From contig NZ_FQZU01000042.1 in NCBI RefSeq assembly GCF_900142135.1, positions 1-47,948 of the forward strand: DNA of 47,948 bases. The letters are read 5' to 3'. The stretch comes from Desulfatibacillum alkenivorans DSM 16219 (GTDB lineage: Bacteria; Desulfobacterota; Desulfobacteria; Desulfobacterales; Desulfatibacillaceae). Of the stretch, positions 7,543 through 16,757 are shown piece after piece. The position numbers and the translations under genes were made by a program. Each line of letters opens with the position of its first letter. Positions within the stretch are counted from its first letter, which is position 1. The notes under the pieces were generated by a model. The model did not search any database. It was not told the DNA's origin and saw only the letters and a program-made list of their open reading frames with translations.

Positions 7543-10500
7543 TTATTCTTTTCCTGGCGTCAGCTTTTTAAATACCCTGTAAAACTCGCTGGCGCCCCAC
7601 GCCTGGGCGTCGCATCCCCGATTCTTGTGGGGATAGTCTCCGTCCATGACCTCGGGCGGATGCCCATAAACGCCTTGTCGCAGCAGCCGTGCGCTGCTCA
7701 TAAGCCAGGCAAGGGCCGTATCCCTGGCGTCCGGCCAGACCATGGCGTAGGCCTCGCAAAATGAGGGGAAGACCCAGGTCCAGGCTGTCCCGTTGTGATA
7801 CGCGGGCTTGCGCCGGGTATCCTCATCCCCCTCGTAAGTCCCAAAATAGGGGCGAAGCGGATCGTTCAGGGCCTTGCCGTTATCCGTGACAGCCAAAGGC
7901 GTTTGCACAGGCCGATCCGCCAGGCTGCGAATGGCGCCCGGAACAATCAATTCCCGGCATGCCCGCACGATCGACCGGCTGATCGTCAAATCCCTGACTG
8001 CGCCCAAGGTAACCGCAAATAATTGGTTGGGCCTTAACGCGTCGTCAGCGCGTGCTATTTTTGCAGCGTCTCCCTGATTGCAATGCAAACAGTCTGCCAG
8101 AAAATCCAGGTCCGGGCGAAAAAAATACTTTGCCAAAGATTGGCTCGCCCGGATAGCTGCTTCCTTGTATTTTTCATCAACTGAAGAGGCGAAGTCAAGG
8201 GCTGCATACCACAAAGCCTGAATTTCAACCGGGTATCCCTGTCTGGGGCTTCCGGGCGGGTAGTTGGTGTCCATCCAGGTAAAATGAGACGGGCTGTATA
8301 CCAGGCCCGATTCCGGGTCCAGGCGCACACCGTTAGGCGCGCCCGAGCGGATGTTTTCTATCAGGGATTCCATGACCTGCCAAAGGCTTCGGCCTCCGCA
8401 GTCCTGGCCGAGAAAACCCATGCCGCCGCCGGCCTCCACATAATCCCTGCACGCCGTGAAAAACCATAACGGCGCGTCCGAGGTGTCCCGGTTTCCTGCG
8501 TCGGCCCCGCGGATCATGTTGGGAATGGTTCCCCGGTCCTCAAAGGCCGCAAATTGTTTAAGAATGGCCCCGGACTCCTCCAGCCTGCCCGCGGCGATCA
8601 AACCCCGCAGGAAAATCAACGAATCCCGTCCCCAATCCAGAAACCAGGGGTATCCCGCAATGACGGTTTTTTCCTGATCCCGTTTGACCACATAGTGCGT
8701 CATTGCCTGATGGGCCAGTTCCCCGGCGGATTGGGTTTCCGCCTGAAACAGGGACGGAGCGCTCATCAAATTGGTTGTCTGCTCAGACGGCCGCACGGCT
8801 TCAGCCTCCTCATTGACGGCGCAGACAATCCGGACCGAATCCCCGCCTTTCAGGTCTATGGAAAAATAGCCCGGCGAAAACAGGTCGGAGTCCGGGTCCA
8901 GGCCGCGTTGGGCCTCCAGTTCCCGGTGGACCATGTAATACCATTCCGGCGCCTGGAAAAATCGGCCTTTGTCCGCGCTAAGGCTGAGCGTTCGTTGAGG
9001 ATGCGGCTGAAAGTTAAAGCCCCGGTCAAAGGGCTTTACCGCCCCGGGAAAAATATCTTCCGGCCCGGCGTAGGCCTTGGTCACGTCATGAAAGCTCCGG
9101 TCCTCCACGTCAGGACGCAAAATCAGGCTTATCGCCCGGTCTTTGGGAAGGCGATCCTTTTGCCCCGAGGCGACATGGCGGCGCACATGCATCACAATGG
9201 CGTTTTTGCCGGGAAGCATTTCCAGGCCGAAACTCAAAACCACATGCTGGCCCTGGCCGCAGGGCGCGGAGAATTTCCAGAATCCCCTGGAGTCCATGTC
9301 GGCCCGAAAGGCATCCAGGCACGTGCTGTTAAGCTCCCGCGAGTGCCCCTGATAGACCGCCCAGGCCCGGCAGCGGGCAAGCATAATCCACCGGTCCACG
9401 GGTACGGAAGGATCGAGATTGGCGGCCAGCAACGCGTCATAGCGGGACTTCAATTCCCCCCATGCCGCATGGGCGCGCATCATGCCGCCTCGTCCGTTGG
9501 TCCCCAACAGCATGGGTGCGTTTTCCTGAATTTCCTTTCCCTTGTAAATATTGGAAATGGCGGGACCGTCAGGGAAGGGGAGCAGCAAAAGCGGATTTTC
9601 CGACCTTTCGCATGCGCCGTTTTCATAGACTTCCATATGAATCTTTAAAAATTCCATGCGGGTGGGCTGTTCAAACGGCATGAAAAGGCAGAAAAAATTA
9701 TCCCCGGTGGAATCCATCTCTCCCTGCATCCTAAAGCTGCGTTCACAGGCAAGCACCCTGGCTCCGCGCACAACCCTGGCGGAAAAAGGATGCTTTGCAA
9801 ATACGATCAAAAAATGCCCCGGCGGAATCATGACCTCGCGTTTTTTGTCCCTGGGCCAATGCCACGGGATGATGCCGGGCGCTTCGTCCTGGCGCTTGAA
9901 CTCTGCAATAAAGGCTTCCGGGTCTTTCTCCAGGGAATTCGCCAGCAAGTCCGGGTTGATTTCTCCCAAGTGGCCCGTGCCTTTGAAGCAACGCAGCACG
10001 GACAGGGCTTTGGCTTTTAATCTCTGGCGTACAATAAACCGCGATTCCCCCGCGCCGTCGCCGGAAATCAGTTCCAAATCCTCCCGGTCAGGCGTGAGGC
10101 ACATGACCTGGCCTGGATTGAGGTTGACGGCCTGTAGTCCGTTTTCAAGCGTGGTTTTAACCTCAAATCTAGTGAGGAGATCCGTGTATTCCACGCCGTC
10201 CATGCCCGCGTTATGGGAGGACCACGAAGCCCGGACCGGGTTTTCGCAATCCAGGTTCACCAAAACCAAAACCCTCTTGCCCGTGGATTTGTGCAAACGC
10301 AGTAAAACGAGAAACTCGCCGTCCCCCTGTTGGATCATGGCCAGCCAGACTCCGCTGCCAAAACACGGATGATGTTTCAGTATGTTTGACAGCCTTTGAA
10401 TGGCTTCCACCTGATTGACCGGCGAGCCCCAGTTCAAGGAACAAGCCTTATGCACGTCGATTTTTTCCTCGGCCAGCCATTCCACTCCGTTTGCAAAGGC

Positions 10501-11835
10501 AAAGGCGCCGTTGGGCGCGCATAACGCGCACAGGGCGGTGCGCATTTTGGCGTAGGTGTGGGATGTGGCCGCCAGACGGGCGTTGTCGTGGGTTTCGGCG
10601 AAATTCAGCATGATCCCCACGCTGCCGGACAACTCGATGGCGCCGGGCAGGTAATGTTCAATCTGGCTTCTTTCGTAATTCTGAAACAATTCCGAATAGG
10701 CCATGTCAAAATTGGACCCATCCAAAATCGCCCGGGTTTGCCATAGGTGTCCGCCCAGACCCTCCAACAGAAACACTGCGTCGGGAAACTGCTCCCGCAC
10801 TTTGGCCAGGATGTATTTCCACGCTTCCGCAGGGATCATATAACCCGCGTCGCACCGAAACCCATCCACTCCGCGCCTGCACCATTTCAGGAACACGCCC
10901 GCCATGAATTTCCACAAGGATTTGTGGGAGTAGTCCAGTTTTGTCAGGTCGCCCCACACCACGCCCCAGGCGCCCGGACGTTCGATTTCGCCGTCTTCCG
11001 TCCTTGCCAGCCATTCGGGATGGGTTTCATGGAGCCGGGCCGCCCAGCCTGTGTGATTGATGGCGATGTCCAAAAAAATTTTAGCGGAGCGGGCGTGAAT
11101 TGCGTCCACAAGCTCCTTGAATTGCTCCATGGGAGTGGCCCTGGGATCGAATTCCGCCAGGGCCGGATCCACGCCCCTGAAGCTGAGCGCCGCGTAAGGG
11201 CTGCCGAATCTTCCCATTTTGGCGTAGGTGGTGGGCGTGGGATGAATGGGTAAAAGCTGGATGGTGCGGCATCCCAGGACGTCTATGATAAAGTCGAGTT
11301 CCTTGATCAGGTCCCGGAATTTTCCCGAGGGCGGGATGACGGAGAAGCCTTGCTTGTCAAGATCCGCCAGCAACTCCTGGCGGGATTCGGACGTCTGGCC
11401 TTTTCCCGCTTTGTTCGGGCCGAACTGGCGCACAAAGGCGTTATACAGGGTGTTGTGGCAGCAGAGGTCCGCGGGCTCGACGTTGAGGACCGTGTTATCG
11501 CCCTCAGGCCACAAGGGCAGGCTTGTTCCTTGTTCCAAAAAATAGCATTTGCATTGAAAATGGCCGGGATCGCAAACAGGCAGAGTCAGGATGAACCGGC
11601 CGCCGCCAAGGGGCGCCATGGGGATATCAAACCAGTCATGGCCCAGGGGATGCTCCCCCAACTCCGTTTCCCGAATGATTTCACGCCGGGTGACGGGCGC
11701 CTGATCCAGGTTGGTCCTGAGCCAGGCCGCGCCTTGCAAACGACTTGGCGCCTGGAGGGTAAATGTAACCGTGTCTCCTGCAAACAGCAGCAGGGATTTT
11801 CCTGGTTCGGGGCGCTGATTGATCTGATATTCCAC
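7543..11835 (-). CDS. Two-domain glycogen debranching enzyme (GH13 plus amylo-1,6-glucosidase domain)
   Basis: This is a 1430-residue protein. An N-terminal GH13 barrel has LDIAINHTG (255-263), GFRCDAGYM with nucleophile D329, LLEGLGG with E358, and ETHDNA with H416/D417. A long middle region follows. The C-terminal part (about 1075-1425) is an amylo-alpha-1,6-glucosidase domain: WFLDWGRDSLIFLRG, then TIPNMIRG and a YHNGTAWTWVFPSF segment near the end. This is the architecture of the eukaryotic debranching enzyme AGL/Gdb1 (4-alpha-glucanotransferase plus GH133), about 1500 residues, rather than the one-domain bacterial GlgX. It would remove glycogen branches by the indirect route. Translation starts at GTG; no stronger start is in frame. 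AT-rich DNA just upstream (11836-11918) may hold a promoter. Confidence 0.88.
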   Translation of the reverse strand: MEYQINQRPEPGKSLLLFAGDTVTFTLQAPSRLQGAAWLRTNLDQAPVTRREIIRETELGEHPLGHDWFDIPMAPLGGGRFILTLPVCDPGHFQCKCYFLEQGTSLPLWPEGDNTVLNVEPADLCCHNTLYNAFVRQFGPNKAGKGQTSESRQELLADLDKQGFSVIPPSGKFRDLIKELDFIIDVLGCRTIQLLPIHPTPTTYAKMGRFGSPYAALSFRGVDPALAEFDPRATPMEQFKELVDAIHARSAKIFLDIAINHTGWAARLHETHPEWLARTEDGEIERPGAWGVVWGDLTKLDYSHKSLWKFMAGVFLKWCRRGVDGFRCDAGYMIPAEAWKYILAKVREQFPDAVFLLEGLGGHLWQTRAILDGSNFDMAYSELFQNYERSQIEHYLPGAIELSGSVGIMLNFAETHDNARLAATSHTYAKMRTALCALCAPNGAFAFANGVEWLAEEKIDVHKACSLNWGSPVNQVEAIQRLSNILKHHPCFGSGVWLAMIQQGDGEFLVLLRLHKSTGKRVLVLVNLDCENPVRASWSSHNAGMDGVEYTDLLTRFEVKTTLENGLQAVNLNPGQVMCLTPDREDLELISGDGAGESRFIVRQRLKAKALSVLRCFKGTGHLGEINPDLLANSLEKDPEAFIAEFKRQDEAPGIIPWHWPRDKKREVMIPPGHFLIVFAKHPFSARVVRGARVLACERSFRMQGEMDSTGDNFFCLFMPFEQPTRMEFLKIHMEVYENGACERSENPLLLLPFPDGPAISNIYKGKEIQENAPMLLGTNGRGGMMRAHAAWGELKSRYDALLAANLDPSVPVDRWIMLARCRAWAVYQGHSRELNSTCLDAFRADMDSRGFWKFSAPCGQGQHVVLSFGLEMLPGKNAIVMHVRRHVASGQKDRLPKDRAISLILRPDVEDRSFHDVTKAYAGPEDIFPGAVKPFDRGFNFQPHPQRTLSLSADKGRFFQAPEWYYMVHRELEAQRGLDPDSDLFSPGYFSIDLKGGDSVRIVCAVNEEAEAVRPSEQTTNLMSAPSLFQAETQSAGELAHQAMTHYVVKRDQEKTVIAGYPWFLDWGRDSLIFLRGLIAAGRLEESGAILKQFAAFEDRGTIPNMIRGADAGNRDTSDAPLWFFTACRDYVEAGGGMGFLGQDCGGRSLWQVMESLIENIRSGAPNGVRLDPESGLVYSPSHFTWMDTNYPPGSPRQGYPVEIQALWYAALDFASSVDEKYKEAAIRASQSLAKYFFRPDLDFLADCLHCNQGDAAKIARADDALRPNQLFAVTLGAVRDLTISRSIVRACRELIVPGAIRSLADRPVQTPLAVTDNGKALNDPLRPYFGTYEGDEDTRRKPAYHNGTAWTWVFPSFCEAYAMVWPDARDTALAWLMSSARLLRQGVYGHPPEVMDGDYPHKNRGCDAQAWGASEFYRVFKKLTPGKE

Positions 11836-11918
11836 GGTTTATACCCATAACAGCTCTATAATTTTAAAAATGAAATATATCTTCTAAGTATTTTCATGCC
11901 TTAAGCAGCCCGTTCTTT

Positions 11919-12947
11919 TCAGGGCGCGAGTTTGGCTTCCAGTTCCCGAAACAAGGCCAGGTTTTCCGCCAGCAACTCAGGCACGGGAAGCCCGTAAGGG
12001 CAGCGTTCGGCGCATTCCCCGCACTGGGTGCACTCCTCGATCCCGCTTACCGCAGGCTTGGACATGGCCACGGCAATAGCCTCCCCAAGCCTGTGGATTA
12101 TGGGCCGGAACATAAGGGACTCGGGGATCATGATCCCCTGTTCACAGGGCAGGCAGTACCCGCACCGGTGGCAAAAACTGCCGCCCAGTTCCTTTTTGAC
12201 GGCTTCCATTGCCGCCTGGTCCGCATCCGTCAGGGGCTGGCGATTCTCGTACAGGTTTATAACTTCGTCCGCCTCCTCGATGCTGGAAAAGCCCGGAATG
12301 GGAACCACATGGGAGTGCTGCTGGAGGAACTTGAAGCAGAGATCGGCGCTCGACAGCATGCCGCCGCCCAGGGGTTTCATGCCGATGATGCCCATATCCC
12401 GTTCTCGCGCGGCGGGAAAGAGGTCCGTGTCCGCATCGGTCTCAACGAAATTAAAGGGGAACTGAACCGTGTCGAAATATCCGGTTTCAATGGCTTTTAG
12501 GGCGACGGACCGAGCGTGCGACGAAATCCCGATAAAGCGCACCTTGCCGGCCTCCTTGGCCTTGAAGGCCGCTTCCAGGGCGCCGCCCGAGGCCAGGATT
12601 TGTTCCAGATCCACCGGCTTGGTGATGCTATGGAGCTGAAACACGTCTATGTAATCCGTGGCCAGGCATTTCAGGCTGTTTTCCAAATGCCGGTTCAAGC
12701 CCTCCGCTCCGCGTTCCAGGCTTTTGGTGGCCAGGACCACCTGATCCCGCACCGAACCCAGGGCGCGGCCCAGCTTGCTCTCCGAGTCTCCGTACATGTT
12801 GGCTGTGTCGTAAAAATTAATGCCTCTTTCAAAGCAGTGGCGCACCACCTCTTCCGCCTGGTCCGATCCCAACCCTACAATGGGAATGCCTCCAAATCCA
12901 AGTTCCGACACCACTATCTCTGTCCTGCCTAAACGCACTTTTTGCAT
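11919..12947 (-). CDS. Aldo/keto reductase with C-terminal ferredoxin-like two-[4Fe-4S] module
   Basis: This is a 342-residue protein. The AKR barrel has the full tetrad D47, Y52 (FYDTANMYG), K75 (LATKS) and H106 (FQLHS). A C-terminal extension has eight cysteines in two sets: C259, C262, C265, C268 (CHRCGYCLPC) and C306, C309, C312, C316 (CTQCGECAERCP), enough for two [4Fe-4S] clusters. Such Fe-S AKRs are common in anaerobes; the electron partner and substrate are unknown. The ATG at 12947 is preferred because GGGAGGT lies upstream; the frame stays open for 37 more codons without a better start. It lies between the sugar phosphorylase and the debranching enzyme, so a role in reducing a sugar or sugar acid is possible but unproven. 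Confidence 0.85.
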   Translation of the reverse strand: MQKVRLGRTEIVVSELGFGGIPIVGLGSDQAEEVVRHCFERGINFYDTANMYGDSESKLGRALGSVRDQVVLATKSLERGAEGLNRHLENSLKCLATDYIDVFQLHSITKPVDLEQILASGGALEAAFKAKEAGKVRFIGISSHARSVALKAIETGYFDTVQFPFNFVETDADTDLFPAARERDMGIIGMKPLGGGMLSSADLCFKFLQQHSHVVPIPGFSSIEEADEVINLYENRQPLTDADQAAMEAVKKELGGSFCHRCGYCLPCEQGIMIPESLMFRPIIHRLGEAIAVAMSKPAVSGIEECTQCGECAERCPYGLPVPELLAENLALFRELEAKLAP

Positions 12948-13036
12948 GGAGACCTCCCTTTCCCGGGATTTTTGCCAGTTTTTTGAAAAAGCCTGCACAC
13001 GCGGCTTTCTCGCCGATTTTTTTACGGCTGAAAGCT

Positions 13037-14902
13037 CTATTTGGCAGGGGTCAGCCAAAACACGTCATAAGGCTCCATTGTTAATTGCAGATTAAAGCCC
13101 TTGTCGGTTACAAAGGTCCGCCTGTCGCCGGAAAGAATCTCCACAAAGCGGTTGCAGTGAATGCCCGTTGTGTTGCATGGTATCTCCACCACAATTTGGT
13201 CGCCCGACACGTTTGTCAAGGCCAGAAGCGGCTGGCCCGCCTCCTGGCAGGTGCGTTTAACGCAAAAAACCGAGGGGTGCAGATTCAGCACATCCTGAGG
13301 GGCGTTGGGGTGAAAGGCGGTTTCCTTCACGCGTTTGGCGATCATGCGGCCATACTGGTTGACCACTTTGTAGGTGGTGCTTTCCGGGTTGTTTAGGCCT
13401 TCTTTCAGGCTGCTGTAATCCAGAACCATGCGGTTGATGCTGCGGGTGTGTTTTTCCGCAATAACCGCTTCAGCGTCGTTTTTTGAACCCAACAGGCCAT
13501 GGAAGTAAATTCCCGGCACGCCCATGAGCGCCAGGGCGATGGAGCGAGACGCGCAGAAGCGCTTCACCTGAAAATCGTCGTCTTCGTCCGCATCCTCGCG
13601 GTTGATGGCCGACCACCAGGTGATATTCATTTCATAGGGGCTCAAGTTGCCGTCCCCGTCGTCTTTGTAAGAAATAAAGCCGCCATGCTCGATCACCCGC
13701 CACGCCATAAGCTCAATTTCCTTGGAAGTCAGGATCTCTTTGACCGGAGTGACTCCCACGCCGTCATGGGAGTCCAGAAAATTGAAATAAGTAGCGGTTT
13801 TGGAGACTTGCCCCAAAGAGGAGGCCCATTTGGTCAGGGCCGTGGCGTCCCCGTTCTGAAAGGCGTGGAGCACCATGGGCGGCAGGGCGAAGTTGTATAT
13901 CATGTGGGCTTCGTTGCTGCCGTCGCCGAAATAGGTGACGTTCTGGTCGTGGGGAACGTTGGTTTCCGTGATCAACGCAGCCACCGGCGCTACGGCGTCG
14001 ATAATCAGCCTGAACAGCTGGATGATGGCGTGAGTTTCCTTTAAATGCACGCAATGGGTGCCCAGTTCATGCCACAAATAGGTCACGGCGTCCAGGCGCA
14101 GTACGTCCGATCCTCTGCGGATGTAATATAAAAGGATCTGTATGGTTTTTAAAAGCACCCTGGGATTTTTGAAGTTCAGGTCGATCTGATCGGGCGAAAA
14201 GGTGGTCCAGACCCATTTGTATCCGTTGTATGTGGAAAATTCGCTCAGGATGGGTGTGGGCCGGGGCCGTGTGATAATCTTTAAATGCTCCTTGGAAATA
14301 GCCTCGCTGGTGGAAAAAACGATGAAGAAATCCTGAAAGTCAGGCGCTCCGTCCCGAAACTCGGCGAACCACTTGCTCTTGGAAGAGACGTGATTGAAAA
14401 CCCCGTCAAACATCAAACGAAAATCCGACTTTAATTGGTCGATGTCCTCCCACGTCCCCAGCCGGGGGTCCACTTCCTCGAAATCGATGACCGCAAAGCC
14501 CCGGTCCGAGGAGTACGGAAAAAAAGGCAACAAATGCAGGGTGTTGATGGTTCCCCGCAAATGGCGTTCGCAGAAATAGGTGAGGGTGTCCAGAGGGGAC
14601 ATGCGGTCGTCATGCAGCAGGTCCCCGTATGTAATAAGGATGACGTCCTCTTCGGTAAATCGGTTATGGGCGTCAAAATCCTGTTCAAATTCAATCATTT
14701 CAGGAGATTTATGCGCGTAATAGACCTTCATGAGGCGGAGGACTTCAGACTGGTAAATCCTGGCCTCTTCCTCCCCGTACAGAATCGTCAGTTTTTCAAG
14801 AATTCCCTGAGCCGTCTCCTCTGAAATTTTATGCAAAGGGCGCTCGTAATCCGGTTCCAACAGGTGGAAGCGCTGCCTGCCTTTTCTACGTGCTCTGGCC
14901 AT
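13037..14902 (-). CDS. GH13_18 sugar phosphorylase (sucrose/glucosylglycerate phosphorylase-like)
   Basis: This 621-residue enzyme belongs to the GH13 branch of sucrose phosphorylase and its relatives. Visible motifs are LLPFFPYSSDRGFAVIDF (124-141), MFDGVFNHVS (164-173), VLRLDAV with nucleophile D271, ITETNVPH with acid/base E313, and FLDSHDG with H379/D380. ITETNVPH, LHLLPFFP, YFGDGSNEAHM and SPYEMNITW closely resemble E. coli YcjM, a glucosylglycerate phosphorylase, so glucosylglycerate is a better guess than sucrose. The reaction would be phosphorolysis to alpha-glucose 1-phosphate plus the acceptor, feeding the glycogen cycle or recovering a compatible solute. It is 22 bases after the STAS gene and 89 before the aldo/keto reductase. 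The N-terminal 25 residues are basic and variable. Confidence 0.82.
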   Translation of the reverse strand: MARARRKGRQRFHLLEPDYERPLHKISEETAQGILEKLTILYGEEEARIYQSEVLRLMKVYYAHKSPEMIEFEQDFDAHNRFTEEDVILITYGDLLHDDRMSPLDTLTYFCERHLRGTINTLHLLPFFPYSSDRGFAVIDFEEVDPRLGTWEDIDQLKSDFRLMFDGVFNHVSSKSKWFAEFRDGAPDFQDFFIVFSTSEAISKEHLKIITRPRPTPILSEFSTYNGYKWVWTTFSPDQIDLNFKNPRVLLKTIQILLYYIRRGSDVLRLDAVTYLWHELGTHCVHLKETHAIIQLFRLIIDAVAPVAALITETNVPHDQNVTYFGDGSNEAHMIYNFALPPMVLHAFQNGDATALTKWASSLGQVSKTATYFNFLDSHDGVGVTPVKEILTSKEIELMAWRVIEHGGFISYKDDGDGNLSPYEMNITWWSAINREDADEDDDFQVKRFCASRSIALALMGVPGIYFHGLLGSKNDAEAVIAEKHTRSINRMVLDYSSLKEGLNNPESTTYKVVNQYGRMIAKRVKETAFHPNAPQDVLNLHPSVFCVKRTCQEAGQPLLALTNVSGDQIVVEIPCNTTGIHCNRFVEILSGDRRTFVTDKGFNLQLTMEPYDVFWLTPAK

Positions 14903-14924
14903 ATCTTTTCATTTTCCGCTTTGA

Positions 14925-15266
14925 TTAGGAAAAGCTTTCAACAGCTTCTTTGACGTCGTCAAAGGATTCGAAAACCTGATCCAGGTGAGTAATTGCTAAT
15001 AGACTATTGACCGTTTCATTGCATCCGGCAAGCCGCACGTCTCCTCCGTTTTGCCGCGTGACGGCGATCCGGCTGACCAAAGCGCCCAGACCGCTGGAAT
15101 CCATGGCTGTAGTTTCCGAAAGATCAACGACAAGGCGGTTTATTCCCTGATCCACAATTTCTTTGAGGGTTTGCCGAAATTCTCCGGATTCGTCCGCCCG
15201 GAGTCGTTCCGGAGCGTGGATAACGGCTATTTCGCCGTATTTTTCGTGCCGCGTCCTCACCGACAT
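14925..15266 (-). CDS. STAS-domain protein (anti-sigma factor antagonist type)
   Basis: This 113-residue single-domain protein contains VVDLSETTAMDSSGLGAL. DSSGLG at 56-61 is the SpoIIAA signature that includes the serine phosphorylated by the cognate anti-sigma kinase. It should act by partner switching: unphosphorylated it binds an anti-sigma kinase; phosphorylated it releases it. No kinase (RsbW/SpoIIAB type) or PP2C phosphatase gene is in the window, so the partner is elsewhere. It is the first gene of the storage-glucan block, 22 bases ahead of the sugar phosphorylase, and may link the block to a stress or energy signal (inference). The ribosome binding site ACGGAGGAAA precedes the ATG. 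Confidence 0.85.
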   Translation of the reverse strand: MSVRTRHEKYGEIAVIHAPERLRADESGEFRQTLKEIVDQGINRLVVDLSETTAMDSSGLGALVSRIAVTRQNGGDVRLAGCNETVNSLLAITHLDQVFESFDDVKEAVESFS

Positions 15267-15307
15267 GGTGGTTTCCTCCGTATTTTGATTATCCTTGCAC
15301 TTGGCCT

Positions 15308-15336
15308 TTGACTATGACATACGCTTGATGATTAAA
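15308..15336 (+). promoter_or_regulatory. Candidate sigma-70 promoter for the kdn operon
   Basis: TTGACT (15308-15313) is separated by 17 bases from ATTAAA (15331-15336), in the short gap between the divergent STAS gene and kdnA. The -35 is good and the -10 is weak, so this is only a candidate. Confidence 0.3.
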
Positions 15337-15376
15337 TCAAGTTTTTGGCTGAACGCCCTAATAAAGGAGGATATAG

Positions 15377-16564
15377 ATGCCCGGATTCGAAATCTTTTCA
15401 GATGAGGAACGCAGGGAAGTCAATGACGTGTTGGAAACGGGAGTGCTCTTTCGCTACGGCTTTGACGCCCAGAGAAAAGGACGCTGGAAAGCCAAGACCT
15501 TTGAAAAGGAATTCGCAGACAGGGTAGGCGTTCCTTACGCTCATTTATGCTCCAGCGGCACCGCCGCGTTGGTTATCGCCCTGGCCGCCTGTGGAATAGG
15601 GGCGGGCGACGAAGTCATCATTCCGCCTTTTACCTTTGTGGCCAGCTTTGAATCCGTCATGGCGGCGGGCGCCATTCCGGTTTTCGCCGACATTGACGAA
15701 ACCCTGTGCCTGGACCCCAAGTCCGTGGAAAAGGCCGTTACAGAAAGAACCAAAGCCGTGGTTCCCGTGCATATGTGCGGCTCCATGGCTCAAATAGACG
15801 CTCTCAAGGACCTGTGCGGCCAAAAAGGCCTGATTCTGGTGGAAGACGCCTGCCAGTCCGTTGGCGCCACGTTTAAGGGCCAGGCCCTGGGAACCTTTGG
15901 AAAGGCCGGCTGTTATTCCTTTGACGCGGTAAAAACCATCACATGCGGCGAAGGCGGCGGCGTGGTAACGCCTTTCAAGGAAGTTTACGAAAGAATCGAC
16001 CAGTTTGCAGACCACGGCCACGACCATATAGGCAATGACCGGGGCCTGGAAGGGCACCCCATAACCGGGCTTAATTTCCGCATCAGTGAACTTGGCGCCG
16101 CCGTAGGACTTGCACAATTGAGAAAACTTGATAAAATCCTGGAAATCCAGCGTAGCAACAAATCCAGGATCAAGGAAGCCATGACCGGACTGAACGGCGT
16201 CACTTTCAGAACATTGCCCGACCCGGAGGGAGACTCGGCCACCTTCCTGTCTTTTTTCCTGCCGGACGAGGATCAGGCCAGGGAATGCGCAGGCCAGCTC
16301 GCCAAGGCCGGGGTAGGGGGATGCCCTTATTGGTACGACAACAACTGGCATTACATCAGGGCCTGGGACCACCTGAAGCAGCGTTCCTTCCCCAGCCGCC
16401 AGACCCTGGAACTGGTGGATACGGCCCCGGATTACGCCAATCTGGACCTGGCGCAATCCCACAAAGTCATGGGCAGAACCATTTCCATGCAGATCATGCT
16501 TGGCTGGACGGACCAGGATATTGACGATCGGATTGCAAAAATCCGCCAGGTCTTCGGAGCGTGA
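15377..16564 (+). CDS. kdnA: DegT/DnrJ-family PLP aminotransferase, KdnA-like (8-amino-3,8-dideoxy-octulosonate transaminase)
   Basis: This 395-residue fold-type I PLP enzyme of the sugar aminotransferase family has SSGTAALVIAL (59-69), the cofactor aspartate D157 in VEDACQS, and the Schiff-base lysine K186 in SFDAVKTITCGEGGG. Length and the FYGF/WKAK-type N-terminus agree with KdnA of Shewanella, which converts the 8-aldehyde of Kdo to 8-amino-3,8-dideoxy-manno-octulosonate (Kdo8N) with glutamate as donor. The decisive support is context: the next gene is KdnB-like, the oxidase that makes that aldehyde. AAAGGAGG upstream fixes the start. As a lone gene it could be any nucleotide-sugar aminotransferase; as a pair with kdnB the Kdo8N role is likely. 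Confidence 0.82.
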   Translation: MPGFEIFSDEERREVNDVLETGVLFRYGFDAQRKGRWKAKTFEKEFADRVGVPYAHLCSSGTAALVIALAACGIGAGDEVIIPPFTFVASFESVMAAGAIPVFADIDETLCLDPKSVEKAVTERTKAVVPVHMCGSMAQIDALKDLCGQKGLILVEDACQSVGATFKGQALGTFGKAGCYSFDAVKTITCGEGGGVVTPFKEVYERIDQFADHGHDHIGNDRGLEGHPITGLNFRISELGAAVGLAQLRKLDKILEIQRSNKSRIKEAMTGLNGVTFRTLPDPEGDSATFLSFFLPDEDQARECAGQLAKAGVGGCPYWYDNNWHYIRAWDHLKQRSFPSRQTLELVDTAPDYANLDLAQSHKVMGRTISMQIMLGWTDQDIDDRIAKIRQVFGA

Positions 16565-16757
16565 TTACAACGAAAAAGGGCGCAGGTCGGATGGTTCCGC
16601 GCATTGGACATTAAGGAGGATGCAATTCCTGCCGCTGGATGCGCAATTAGAGCCTAAAACGCGAAACAGGAAACGCGGGTTCATCCGACATAGTGAGTCA
16701 TAATCCTTTAAAACAACAGCCCGTCTTATTGGCGGGGCTTTAAAAGAGGAATATAAT
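16565..16757. other. Spacer between kdnA and kdnB with a weak hairpin
   Basis: These 193 bases within the operon hold no credible gene. A 27-codon frame follows AAGGAGG with no spacing, so initiation there is doubtful. Just before the kdnB ribosome binding site, AGCCCGTC and GGCGGGGCT (about 16709-16740) can form an imperfect hairpin followed by TTTAAAA. It might be a processing or attenuation site, but it is not a clear terminator. Confidence 0.3.

Noticed and set aside
8554-9648. 364-codon plus-strand frame inside the debranching enzyme gene
   Set aside because: Antisense to a continuous 1430-residue gene with recognisable domains at both ends.
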